Below, piece after piece: positions 37,479-46,229 of a DNA stretch of 64,000 nt. Source of the stretch: JACCXG01 sp963834305. GTDB lineage: Bacteria > Acidobacteriota > Vicinamibacteria > Vicinamibacterales > 2-12-FULL-66-21. The stretch's first letter is position 1. The number at the start of each line of letters is the position of its first letter. A program made the position numbers and the translations under genes. The notes beneath the pieces are model-generated. The model had not been told where the DNA came from, made no database searches, and was given only the letters and a program-made list of their open reading frames with translations. The stretch spans positions 310,001 to 374,000 of the forward strand of contig CAWIAX010000003.1 of the NCBI GenBank assembly GCA_963834305.1. The letters are read 5' to 3'.

Positions 37479-38354
37479 TCAGCGCCGCAAGCCGAAGCCG
37501 AACGATGCGACCAGCGTGGACCGATCCCCGCCGTTGAAGACCCGTGGCGTGTGGCCCAGTGCCCACCATTCGACGCCCGCGTGAACGAGCCATCGCGACC
37601 GCCGGTCGAGCGGGATCGTGGCCATCGTCCCGACACTGACAAAACCAAACGCGTGGTCCCTGCCCGCCACTTCGTAATAGTTGCCGAGACTGGCGCCGAC
37701 CTTGACCGGAAACACCAGCACGATGCGTGCGCGGGAGAACCGCGGCATGGCGCCCAGCTCGAGATAGCGCCCGGCCGCGAGGCCGCCATCGAGCTGTCCC
37801 ATGCCCGGCGCGGCGTCGAGCTCAAAGGCCACGTGCGCGTAAGGCCGGACCGCCGCTGCCCCGGGGATCCCGCCGCCATCCATCGCCAGCGTGACGCCAA
37901 TCTCCTTGACCGTCTGGAACAGCTCGTTCGGGCTGGTGTACGCCGTGTAGCTCGAGGCCAGCGAGACGCCGGCGCCAAACCGGAGCGTGACCGCTCCGGA
38001 CACGCGTGCTTCGTACCAGGGCCCGCTGACGGGGCCGCCGGATCCGGTGTCGCCGGAATGCACGCTGTTCCAGGACCGGCCGCCAATATCGACGCCCCTG
38101 AACAGGCCGTCGCCCCCCGAGAGCACCGTGGCTGTCAGCTCGACGTAGGGTGCGACGGCCAGCCCCGTGGAGTTCTGCCGCACCCCGCGAAACACGTAGA
38201 CGTTGGCGAGTTCGAGCCCCGCCGCCACCGCGACGGCGCCGGCGTCGGGACGGGAACGCTCTTGCGCCAGGGCCGGAGGGCCGAGCGCGACGAACAGGCC
38301 GGCCAGTGCCGCGATCCACGCTCCGTGATTCCGTCTCATCGTTCTCGATGCCAT
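37479..38354 (-). CDS. Probable outer-membrane beta-barrel protein
   Basis: 291 residues from ATG at 38354, preceded by GAGGTG; an ATG five codons later is an alternative. There is a clear signal peptide (HGAWIAALAGLFVALGPPALAQ), then alternating strands with aromatic girdles (ELANVYVFRGVRQNSTGLAVAPYVELTA) ending in SFGFGLRR. Family not recognised beyond a TorF/porin-like barrel. It lies convergent to the kinase-TPR gene and downstream of the PD40 protein on the same strand, with a 33-base gap, so the two are probably cotranscribed. Confidence 0.65.
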   Translation of the reverse strand: MASRTMRRNHGAWIAALAGLFVALGPPALAQERSRPDAGAVAVAAGLELANVYVFRGVRQNSTGLAVAPYVELTATVLSGGDGLFRGVDIGGRSWNSVHSGDTGSGGPVSGPWYEARVSGAVTLRFGAGVSLASSYTAYTSPNELFQTVKEIGVTLAMDGGGIPGAAAVRPYAHVAFELDAAPGMGQLDGGLAAGRYLELGAMPRFSRARIVLVFPVKVGASLGNYYEVAGRDHAFGFVSVGTMATIPLDRRSRWLVHAGVEWWALGHTPRVFNGGDRSTLVASFGFGLRR

Positions 38355-38387
38355 GTCCACCTCGATTCCGCAGGCACGCATGCCGGC

Positions 38388-39281
38388 TCACCGGGCCCGC
38401 GGGCTGCCGTCCATGCCGGTGCTGTCGGTGAGCCGCGTGGCGCCGGTGCCGTCCCGGCGCATGATGAAGATCTCCATGTCGAGGCCGGTATCCGGCCGCG
38501 AAGACATGAAGTAGATGTAGCGGCCGCTCGCCGACCAGGAGGGGGCCCGGCTGATCCAGTCGCTGTCGGAATCGCCTGCCGCCTTCGGTGTCAGGTTGGT
38601 CTGGTTGGCGCCATCCGCACCCATCAGGAACACGGACACGTACCCGTCGCGCAGGCTCATGAATGCCAGGTGCTTTCCGTTCGGTGACCAGGCCGGCATC
38701 TGGTTCAGCGGCGGCGCGTCCGTCAGGCGACGGACTTGACCGCTCGCGAGCTCCAGCACATGAACGTCGACGTCTCGCCGGAAGGCGACCAGCCGGCCGT
38801 CCGGCGACCAGTCGGGAAACTGGTCGACGCCGGGATGGCTGGTCAGCCGGGTCAGGTCGCCGCCATCGCGGTCCATGACATACAGCTCGAAGTTGCCATC
38901 CCGGTTGCTGTGAAAGACCACGTGGCGGCCGTCGGGCGACCAGCGCGCCCATCCATCATTGGCGGGATGGGCCGTCAGGTTCACGGCCGTCCCACCGCGG
39001 CTGCCAACGACGTGGATGTCATTGTTGCCGCTGCGGTTGGAGGTGAAGACGATGTCGCGTCCGTCCGGGGACATATCGGGATCGACGTCCGAGGCAGCGT
39101 CAGTCGTGATGCGGCGCGGCCGCCGGCCGTCCCACTCCGCGACGTAGACCTCGTTGTTGCCGTCGCGAGCGCTGAAGAACGTCACCGGGCCCGGAACCCC
39201 GCGGCCCTGGCCAGGCAGGTCGGTGAAGCCGCCGGCGAGGACCACGACCACCGCCGCTGATCCGAGAACCTTGCCCCTCAT
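38388..39281 (-). CDS. Secreted TolB/PD40 beta-propeller protein
   Basis: 297 residues with an N-terminal signal peptide (LGSAAVVVVLAGGFTDLPGQG). Six PD40 blades are visible with the usual SPDG cores (PDMSPDGRDIVFTSNRSG, ARWSPDGRHVVFHSNRDG, PDWSPDGRLVAFRR, PAWSPNGKHLAFMSLRDG). The whole protein is a TolB-type propeller without the N-terminal TolB domain. It would be a periplasmic binding or structural protein. It is divergent from the decayed sigma-kinase operon at 39.4 kb, matching the pattern of regulators next to secreted proteins seen elsewhere in the window. Confidence 0.8.
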   Translation of the reverse strand: MRGKVLGSAAVVVVLAGGFTDLPGQGRGVPGPVTFFSARDGNNEVYVAEWDGRRPRRITTDAASDVDPDMSPDGRDIVFTSNRSGNNDIHVVGSRGGTAVNLTAHPANDGWARWSPDGRHVVFHSNRDGNFELYVMDRDGGDLTRLTSHPGVDQFPDWSPDGRLVAFRRDVDVHVLELASGQVRRLTDAPPLNQMPAWSPNGKHLAFMSLRDGYVSVFLMGADGANQTNLTPKAAGDSDSDWISRAPSWSASGRYIYFMSSRPDTGLDMEIFIMRRDGTGATRLTDSTGMDGSPRAR

Positions 39282-39422
39282 ACGCCTCCTCTGCGGGCGC
39301 GGACATGCGCCCCTGTCGGAGATCGCGCAAACGGCGGCCCGATCGGGTCACGGCGGGCAGCGCACCGTTTGCGCTCGCTGCTCCGGCGACCCTATCCTAT
39401 TGGCGCGGCGACGCTTTCGACC

Positions 39423-39892
39423 ATGGCTGCACCCCCGGACATCACGGCGCTACTCGACGGCTGGAGCCGCGGGAACCCCGGAGCGCTCGACGAGCTCCTG
39501 CCTGTCGTATACGGCGAGCTGCGCCGCATCGCGCGGCGGCAGCTCCGTCGTGAAAGGGCGGGGCAGACCCTGCAGCCGACCGCGCTCGTCCACGAGGCCT
39601 ACCTGCGTCTGGTTGCCCAGCATCAGCTCAGCTGGGAAAGTCGCGCGCATTTCTTTGGCGTCGCCGCGCGCCGACGGGATGTCGTCGAGATGCGCTCGCG
39701 CTCGACGACGCGCTCGGCCGGCTGGAGGCCGTTGACCCCGGGCTCGCGCAAATCGTGGAGCTCCGCGCCTTCGGCGGGCTGACCATCGAAGAAGCTGCCC
39801 ACGTGCTGAAGGTCTCGGCGTCGACCGCGAAGCGCGAGTGGCGCACCGCGAAGGCATGGCTCTCGCGCGAGCTCGGCATGACTTCCTCATGA
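39423..39892 (+). pseudogene. Decayed ECF sigma factor (TIGR02999 family), operon 2
   Basis: ATG 39423 opens a normal sigma N-terminus (AAPPDITALLDGWSRGNPGAL, then HEAYLRLV and RAHFFGVAAR). The frame then changes near 39665-39700 and the part encoding the usual LMRRILVDHARR segment (end of region 2, -10 recognition) is missing. Region 4 resumes in another frame (LRAFGGLTIEEAAHVLKVSASTAKREW) and runs to a TGA at 39890-39892, which overlaps the kinase ATG at 39889 as ATGA. An internal deletion of several tens of bases explains both the frame change and the lost segment. The product cannot be a functional sigma factor as written. Confidence 0.8.
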
Positions 39893-42567
39893 CGCCCGAG
39901 CGCTGGCAGCAGGTCAAGGCCGTCTTCCACGCGACGCTGGATCGACCGCCAGCCGAGCGCGCGGTGTTCCTCGCCGCGGTGACCGGTGAGGACGACGCGC
40001 TGCGGCAGGAAGTCGAGTCACTCCTCGAAGCCGACACCTCCGGAAGGGGTTCACGGATCGGTTGCCTGGCCGTCAGGAGCCCCTGCCGGCCGACGCGGCC
40101 GACGAGATGTCTCCGCGGAACGACGGAACCACGGCGGGACCGGGCGTTGTGGCTACGCACGTCGGACCGTATCGCATCATCGGACTGCTCGGGGCGGGCG
40201 GGATGGGCGAGGTCTTCCGCGCCCGCGACAGCAAGTTGAATCGGGATGTGGCGCTGAAGGTCCTGCCGGGGGAATTCGCCGTCGACCCCGACCGTCTGGC
40301 GCGATTCAGGCGCGAGGCGCACGCCCTCGCCGCACTCAACCATCCCCACATCGGCGCGATCTACGGCATCGAAGAGTCCGACGGCCGGCAGGCACTGGTC
40401 CTCGAGCTCGTCGAGGGCGCCACGCTGGCGGGCCGAATCGCGGAGGGGCCGCCGCCTCTCGTCGAGTCACTGCGCATTGCACGGCAGATCGCCGACGCTC
40501 TCGAAGCCGCGCATGCGAAAGGCATCATCCACCGCGATCTGAAGCCGGCCAACATCGCCGTGACGCCGGCCGGCGTCGTGAAAGTCCTGGACTTCGGGCT
40601 GGCAAAGACCGCCGCCGAGGCGCAAGCCACCCGCACGCAGTCGATGCTCGAGGCGCCGGACGAAACGAGCTTTGGGATCGTTGTTGGAACGGCAGCTTAC
40701 ATGAGTCCCGAACAGGCGCGCGGGCAGCCGGTCGACGCGCGCACCGACATCTGGGCGTTCGGCTGCGTGCTCTTCGAGATGCTGGCCGGACGGCGGGCGT
40801 TTGCCGCGGCCTCGGCGGCCGATGCCGTCAGCCGGATTCTCGAAGGCGAACCGGATTGGGATCAGCTGCCGAGGAAGACGCCCGCGAGGGTTCGGCAGTT
40901 GCTGCGGCGCTGCCACGCCGAGCCTCGGCGATGGTCTGCAGCCGCTGGTCGCGATCCTTCTGCAGGCGCAACCGGCTCTGTCGCCAGACGGCCGCATGCT
41001 GGCGTTCGTCCGCGGGCCCGGCACCTTCGTGACGCCGGGGCAGATCTACGTCAAGCTGCTGCCCGACGGAGCGCCGGTCGCGTTGACAGACGATCCGCGG
41101 CCAAAGATGAGCCCGGTGTTCTCTCCCGACGGCAGCCGGATCGCATACACCGTGCTCGAGGGGGGGTCCTGGGACACGTGGGAGGTGCCGACGCTGCGCG
41201 GCGTGGCGCGTCCGTGGCTGCGGAACGCTTCGGGGTTGACCTGGATCGGGCCGCGGGATCTGCTCTTCTCGGAGATCAAGACCGGGAACCATATGGCCGT
41301 CGTCACATCGACCGACGACCGATCGGCTGGGCGCGACCTCTACGTCCCTCCGCACACGGCCGGGATGGCGCACCGATCATCCGCGTCACCCGATGGCAGA
41401 TGGGCCCTGATCGTGGAGATGGACCACGCGGGCGTCTGGGTTCCCTGCCGCAAGGTACAGCTGAGCGGCGGCGCTTCCCAGCCTGTCGGACCGGTGAAGA
41501 GCCAATGCACCGACGCCGCGTGGTCGATTGACGGACGGTGGATGTACTTCACCGCCAACGCCGGCGACGGCTTCCATGTGTGGCGGCAGCGCTTTCCCGA
41601 CGGCGTTCCGGAGCAGGTGACCTCCGGCCCGACGTCGGAACAAGGGCTGGCCATGGCGCCAGACGGCCAGTCGCTCGTCACCTCCGTCGGCCTGACGCAG
41701 CGGAGCGTGTGGGTCCACGATGCGTCCGGCGATCGTCAGATCTCGCTGGAAGGCCATGCCTACTGGCCGCTGCTTGCGGCCGACGGCCGAAGGGTCGTGT
41801 TCCGTCTGACGCGGACCGCGGTGACGGGCCAGACGCCGAGCGAGCTGTGGATGGCCGACCTCGGTTCCGGGCAGAGCCGCCGGCTGTTTCCCAATCAACT
41901 GGTGACGGGCTACGACCTGTCGGCTGACGATCGCGTGGTGGTCGCAGTCGCCGAGCGCGATGGCCGCCAGCGGCTGTGGGTGGGATGGCTGGACGGCCGG
42001 GAAGCCGCGAGGCCGATCTCCGGAGGCGAGGGGGACAATCCGAGATTCGGCCGTGGAGGCGAAATCGTGTTTCGCGTGCGCGAAGGGAACGCCGCCGCTC
42101 TTTACCGTATCGACTGGAACGGCGAGGGGCGGACGCGGGTCACGGACGTGGCGACCCACGTGTTTGGCACGGTCTCTCCCGATGGCGCGTGGCTGAGCAG
42201 CATGGCTGTGACCGACGGCCGCATGGTGCTGCAGTCGACGACGGGCAGGCCGCCGCTGCCCGTCTGGGCTTCGTCGCAGGCGAGCCGCCTGCGCTGGAGC
42301 CGTGACGGCACGCGCGCCTACTTGTCGATACAGAACGGCGAGGCGACCGCGTTTGCCCTCGGCCGGACGTACGTCCTGCCGATCGCCCGCGGCTCGGCCC
42401 TGCCGTCCCTTCCACCTGGTGGCTTCCGCACCGAGGCCGAGATTGCGGCGGTTCCAGGTGTCGCAATCGTCGAGCATGCCGACGTTGATTTTGGCCCGTC
42501 TCCAGGGTCGTATGTCTATTCCCGGGTCACGGCCGCGCGGAACCTCTATCGCGTCCCGATGCACTGA
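39889..42567 (+). pseudogene. Broken Ser/Thr kinase - PD40 propeller gene, operon 2
   Basis: Three frames carry one ancestral gene. The first ~50 residues (MTPERWQQVKAVFHATLDRPPAERAVFLAA) are in the ATG 39889 frame. Near 40046-40049, a run of four Gs that seems one G short, the reading shifts to the kinase domain (PYRIIGLLGAGGMGEVF, VALKVL, HRDLKPAN, DFGLAKT, YMSPEQARG). Near 40890-40960 it shifts again into a PD40 propeller (PALSPDGRMLAFVRGPG, SPVFSPDGSRIAYTV) that ends at 42567. The end of the kinase domain and the expected transmembrane helix between kinase and propeller are missing, so this is more than a single sequencing indel. It is paired with the decayed sigma gene. Confidence 0.82.
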
Positions 42568-42603
42568 CGCGCACGACCGATGCCGAGGGGGTCGCGGCAA
42601 CTC

Positions 42604-42642
42604 CCGCAGTTCCAGGCGCTGCTGGCGCGGCAGTGCCGGGTG
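42604..42642 (+). repeat. 39-bp copy of the 3' end of the kinase-TPR gene
   Basis: Bases 42604-42642 are identical to 37401-37439, and the reading PQFQALLARQCRVAD then a stop (42649-42651) mirrors the C-terminus of the kinase-TPR protein. It follows the broken kinase-PD40 gene in the same frame after its stop codon. This suggests a second kinase-TPR gene once stood here or that the region recombined. Confidence 0.8.
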
Positions 42643-42654
42643 GCGGACTGAGCG

Positions 42655-43245
42655 TCACGCCAGCCGCAGCGAGGTCTTGACGCCGTTCAGGAGCATCTGC
42701 ACGGCCACCATCACGAGCAGCATCCCCATCAAGCGCTCCATCGCGATCAGGCCGCGTTCGCCGAGCACCCGGTGCAGGAAGGTGGACGACAGCAGGATGA
42801 CGCCGGTCAGCGCCCACGCGATCGTCACGGCGAGCGCCAGCGCCCACGTGGTGGTGGAAGCGGCGCTCTGCAGGAGCAGCAGCGTCGCCAGCGTGGACGG
42901 GCCGGCCACCAGCGGGATGGCGAGCGGGACGACGAACGGCTCCCCCTGCAGCGGTTCACCGGACAGCGTCCCGTGGCTGGGGAAGATCATGCGCAGCGCA
43001 ATGAGGAACAGGACGATGCCGCCGGCGATGCTGACCGCTTCCGGCTGCAGTCCGAGAAAGCGCAGCAGCGAGCTGCCGAGCAGCAGGAACACCAGCAGCA
43101 CGCCGTAGGCAATCAAAACTTCCCGGAACAAGACGATGCGCCGGCGGCGGGGGTCGACCGTCTTGAGGACGGAGAGGAACAGCGGGACGTTGCCCAGCGG
43201 GTCCATCACCAGGAACAGCGTGACCACCGCGGACATCACATCCAT
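42655..43245 (-). CDS. MarC/YchE-family integral membrane protein
   Basis: 196 residues with about six transmembrane helices and no large soluble parts. The start TLFLVMDPLGNVPLFL is the MarC signature; the later PLAIPLVAGPSTLATLL segment also matches the family. Function is not settled: E. coli MarC was once linked to multidrug resistance, but that was not upheld. It is 31 bases downstream of the seleno-peroxiredoxin-like gene on the same strand, so the two are likely one operon. Confidence 0.88.
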   Translation of the reverse strand: MDVMSAVVTLFLVMDPLGNVPLFLSVLKTVDPRRRRIVLFREVLIAYGVLLVFLLLGSSLLRFLGLQPEAVSIAGGIVLFLIALRMIFPSHGTLSGEPLQGEPFVVPLAIPLVAGPSTLATLLLLQSAASTTTWALALAVTIAWALTGVILLSSTFLHRVLGERGLIAMERLMGMLLVMVAVQMLLNGVKTSLRLA

Positions 43246-43276
43246 CCGCGTATCGTATCGTTCCCCTCGCCCGAAC

Positions 43277-43777
43277 CTATTCCGGCGGGCCTGCCTCGCG
43301 TTTCTTGCGGAGGTCGCGCGCCAGCGTCAGCGCATCTTCGGCCGTCAGCCGCCCGACCTTGCCGCTCGAGTACACGGCGTGGACCAGTTTCCCCTCCGGA
43401 TCGAGCACGAAGGAGGCGGGCTGGATGTGCGGGCTGCCGTCGTGCGTGCCGGTGTAGCAGCCGATAGACCGGGAGGTGGCGGCGGGATCGAGGCCGTAGA
43501 GCACGGGAAAGTGCAGGTTGAGCTTGCTGACTGTGCCCTGGGCGCCATCCTGCGTGTCGGACGAAAGCGCCAGGACGCGGACATCCAGCTCGTCCAGTTC
43601 CGGCTTGTGCGTTTCGAAGTCAGCCAACTGCTGACGGCAGTGGCCTCACCAGTGGCCGCGATAGAACAGCAGCACGGCCGTATGCCCCCGAACGTCCTCG
43701 GGAATCCGGACATCCTGACCGCCCGTAGAGCGCGCCGTCATCTCGGGGAAGCGCTGCCCCGTTTTCAGTGTCTCCAT
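43277..43777 (-). CDS. Peroxiredoxin/thioredoxin-like selenoprotein with in-frame TGA (Sec44)
   Basis: Read from ATG at 43777 to TAG at 43277-43279 the frame has 166 codons with a single TGA at 43648-43646 (codon 44). The sequence around it is FYRGHW-TGA-GHCRQQLADF, which is the AhpC/TSA-like active site YRGxWCxxCxxQL with TGA in place of the first, peroxidatic Cys; C47 is kept, giving U-x-x-C. Protein-like sequence continues without a break on both sides (RVLALSSD, HFPVLYGLDP, ASFVLDPEGKLVHAVYSSG). A hairpin suitable as a bacterial SECIS starts ten bases after the TGA. Expected to reduce peroxides or disulfides. A plain nonsense mutation is the alternative. Probably cotranscribed with marC. 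Confidence 0.85.
43619..43635 (-). promoter_or_regulatory. Candidate bacterial SECIS hairpin
   Basis: On the minus strand GTCAGC and GCTGAC form a perfect six-bp stem around the loop AGTTG. The apical loop begins 16 bases after the TGA and has G in its second position, both within the known limits for bacterial SECIS elements. It lies inside the coding region, as expected for bacteria. Confidence 0.68.
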
Positions 43778-43819
43778 ACTGCCACTTCGCTATGCCAGAA
43801 TCGCGCCGCCGGACTAGGC

Positions 43820-43882
43820 GAACCCTGAACCCTGCACCGTGAACCCTGCACCCTGCACCCTGCACCCTGAACCTTGAACCCC
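43820..43882. repeat. Heptanucleotide tandem array, nine units
   Basis: Nine consecutive seven-base units of the type G(A/C)ACCCT: five GAACCCT-like (two with changes at the right end), four GCACCCT-like. It fills the divergent gap between the seleno-peroxiredoxin-like gene and the FAD oxidase gene. The last two units contain TTGAAC, which may serve as a -35 box. Confidence 0.85.
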
Positions 43883-43901
43883 CCGGAACGGGGTGTAACA
43901 T
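43874..43901 (+). promoter_or_regulatory. Weak candidate promoter of the FAD oxidase gene overlapping the heptamer array
   Basis: TTGAAC at 43874-43879, inside the last repeat units, and TAACAT at 43896-43901 are 16 bases apart; each matches four of six consensus positions. The transcript would start near 43908, 47 bases before the ATG. Confidence 0.33.
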
Positions 43902-43954
43902 CCTCCCCTAAGACCCGCCCGCACCGTCCGCGGAGGAGGAAAGCGAGTGACGCC

Positions 43955-45292
43955 ATGCACAAGCGAGAGTTCATCCGGCTGGCGGCGGCGGCGCTCGCGG
44001 CGCCGTTCGCCTGGCCGTTCGTTGCGCGGTCGCAGAGCGGGCGCTTGAAGAACTGGGCGGGCAACCTCGAATACAGCACCGGCACCGTCCTCTATCCGAC
44101 GTCGGTGGCGGAGGTCCAGGCGGCCGTGCGCAAGCACCCGAAGCTGAAGGCGCTCGGGACCCGCCACTGCTTCAACACCATTGCCGACAGCCGGCACGCG
44201 CAGGTGTCGCTCCGCGACATGAACCGCGTCGTCTCCCTCGACACCGCGGCGCGGACGGTGACGATCGAGGGTGGCATGAACTACGGCCAGCTCTGCCCGC
44301 TGCTGCACGAGAAGGGCTTCGCGCTGCACAACCTGGCGTCGCTGCCGCACATCTCGGTGGCGGGTGCCGGCGCGACGGCCACGCACGGGTCGGGCGTGGC
44401 CAACGGCAACCTGGCGACCGCCATCAGGGCGCTGGAGATCGTCACGGCGGACGGCAGCGTCATCCAGCTTTCGAAAGCGTCGAACCCCGGCGATTTCGAT
44501 GGTGCGGTCGTCGGGCTGGGGGCACTCGGCGTCGTCACGAAGGTCACGCTGGCCGTCGAGCCGGCGTTCGAGATGCAGCAGTACGTGTACGAGAACCTGC
44601 CGTTCACCCAGGCGACCGGCCATTTCGACGAGATCATGGGCGCCGGCTACAGCGTCAGCCTGTTCACCGACTGGCAGGGCGACACCGTCAACGAGGTGTG
44701 GGTGAAGCGCCGCGCCGGCGATCGCTCGCCGCACAAGCCCGGCGCCGACTTCTTTGGCGCGAAGCCGGCCAGCCGGAACCTGCACCCGATCGCCGACCTC
44801 TCCGCCGAGAACTGCACCGAGCAGATGGGCGTGCCCGGCCCGTGGTTCGAGCGGCTGCCGCACTTCCGCATGGGGTTCACGCCGAGCAGCGGCGCCGAGC
44901 TGCAGGCGGAGTACTTCGTGCCGCGCCAGCACGCCGTCGAGGCCATTCGCGCGGTTCAGCGCATGGCGCCGCGCATCGGGCCGCACCTGCTCATTTCCGA
45001 GATCCGCACCGTCGCCGCCGACACCCTGTGGATGAGCCCGTGCAACGGACAGGCGTCCGTGGCCATTCATTTCACGTGGAAGCCGGACTGGCCGGCGGTG
45101 AGCGCGCTGCTGCCGGTCATCGAGCGGGAGCTCGCGCCGTTCAAGGGACGGCCGCATTGGGGCAAGCTGTTCGCCGCCTCCCCTGCGGCGTCCTACGAGC
45201 GGCTGCCGGCGTTCCGGCAGCTCGCCGCGCGTCACGATCCCCGCGGCAAGTTCCGCAACGAGTTCCTCGACAAGTACGTGTTCGCGGGCTGA
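43955..45292 (+). CDS. FAD-linked alditol / D-arabinono-1,4-lactone oxidase-type enzyme
   Basis: 445 residues from ATG 43955 (HKREFIRLAAAALAAPFAW); GGAGGAAA lies upstream. The start looks like a Tat-type export signal although the twin is KR rather than RR. The FAD domain of the VAO/PCMH fold shows GTRHCFN with H71, which matches the His that carries covalent FAD in alditol oxidase, then SVAGAGATATHGSG. The C-terminal ALO-like domain ends with DPRGKFRNEFLDKYVF. Such enzymes oxidise sugar alcohols or aldonolactones and produce hydrogen peroxide, which would fit the divergent peroxiredoxin-like neighbour (inference). It is followed after 19 bases by the ICL/PEPM gene. Confidence 0.85.
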   Translation: MHKREFIRLAAAALAAPFAWPFVARSQSGRLKNWAGNLEYSTGTVLYPTSVAEVQAAVRKHPKLKALGTRHCFNTIADSRHAQVSLRDMNRVVSLDTAARTVTIEGGMNYGQLCPLLHEKGFALHNLASLPHISVAGAGATATHGSGVANGNLATAIRALEIVTADGSVIQLSKASNPGDFDGAVVGLGALGVVTKVTLAVEPAFEMQQYVYENLPFTQATGHFDEIMGAGYSVSLFTDWQGDTVNEVWVKRRAGDRSPHKPGADFFGAKPASRNLHPIADLSAENCTEQMGVPGPWFERLPHFRMGFTPSSGAELQAEYFVPRQHAVEAIRAVQRMAPRIGPHLLISEIRTVAADTLWMSPCNGQASVAIHFTWKPDWPAVSALLPVIERELAPFKGRPHWGKLFAASPAASYERLPAFRQLAARHDPRGKFRNEFLDKYVFAG

Positions 45293-45311
45293 CCGTCGGG
45301 ACGCCCATCAA

Positions 45312-46172
45312 ATGCTCACCGCGACCGCCAGACTCCGCGCGCTGCTCGATCGGCCCGGCATCCTCGTGATGCCCGGATGCCACGATGCCATGTCGGCCCG
45401 GCTCATCCAGGAGGCCGGGTTCGAGCTGGGGTTCATGAGCGGGTTCGCGGTGTCGGCCGCCCGGCTGGGCATGCCCGACACCGGCCTTATCTCCTACGCG
45501 GAGCTGGCCGACCAGGGGCAGAACATCTGCCGGGCCGTGTCCATCCCGCTCATCGGCGACGGCGACACGGGTTTTGGCAGCGCGCAGAACGTCAAGCGGA
45601 CAGTCCGCGGATACCGCGCGGCGGGGTTTGCCGCGATCATGCTCGAGGATCAGGTGGCGCCCAAGCGGTGCGGGCACACCGAGGGGAAGGCGGTCGTGGG
45701 CCGCGACGAAGCGCTGGTGCGGGTGCGCGCGGCGGTCGACGCGCGCGACGCGGGGGAGGACATCCTGATCATGGCGCGCACCGACGCGCGCGCCTGCATC
45801 TCGCTCGAGGAGGCGATCGTACGCTGCCGGATGTTCCGCGAGATCGGCGCCGACATCACGTTCCTCGAGGCGCCGCTCGACGAGGACGAGATGCGGCAGT
45901 ACTGCGCGGCGGTGGACGGGCCGAAGATGGCGAACCTGATCGAGGCGGGCAGAACGCCCATCCTCCCGATCCCGCAGCTGGCGGCGATTGGCTACAAGAT
46001 CGCGGTGTTTCCGCTGTCGCTCCTCAACGTGTCGATCCAGGCCATGCGGGACGCGCTCGTGAGCCTCCGGACCGGCCAGCCGCCGCCGGCGGTCATGGAT
46101 TTCGAGCAGCTGAAACGGGCGGTGGGGTTCCCCGATTATTACGCCGAGGAAGCGCGCTACAAGACGCCGTAG
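45312..46172 (+). CDS. Isocitrate lyase/PEP mutase superfamily enzyme
   Basis: 286 residues; a TIM-barrel of the ICL/PEPM superfamily. Visible motifs are PGCHDAMSAR near the start, GDGDTGFG (D83 and D85, Mg binding), MLEDQ (E112, D113) and KRCGH (118-122), the catalytic loop with its cysteine typical of C-C lyases such as 2-methylisocitrate lyase. That loop makes a lyase more likely than a phosphonate mutase or oxaloacetate decarboxylase; the exact substrate is unknown. It lies 19 bases after the FAD oxidase and is likely cotranscribed. Confidence 0.85.
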   Translation: MLTATARLRALLDRPGILVMPGCHDAMSARLIQEAGFELGFMSGFAVSAARLGMPDTGLISYAELADQGQNICRAVSIPLIGDGDTGFGSAQNVKRTVRGYRAAGFAAIMLEDQVAPKRCGHTEGKAVVGRDEALVRVRAAVDARDAGEDILIMARTDARACISLEEAIVRCRMFREIGADITFLEAPLDEDEMRQYCAAVDGPKMANLIEAGRTPILPIPQLAAIGYKIAVFPLSLLNVSIQAMRDALVSLRTGQPPPAVMDFEQLKRAVGFPDYYAEEARYKTP

Positions 46173-46229
46173 CGCCCGCCACGAGTTCCCTGGACATCTG
46201 CGTGCTCTCGGGGGGAACATGCCAGGGTC

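Noticed and set aside
43646..43648. TGA as a simple nonsense mutation making a pseudogene
   Set aside because: The codon sits at the catalytic Cys position and a SECIS-like hairpin follows; sequence on both sides is family-like. Kept only as the alternative.
43820..43882. Possible CRISPR array
   Set aside because: Units are seven bases without spacers; it is a simple tandem repeat.
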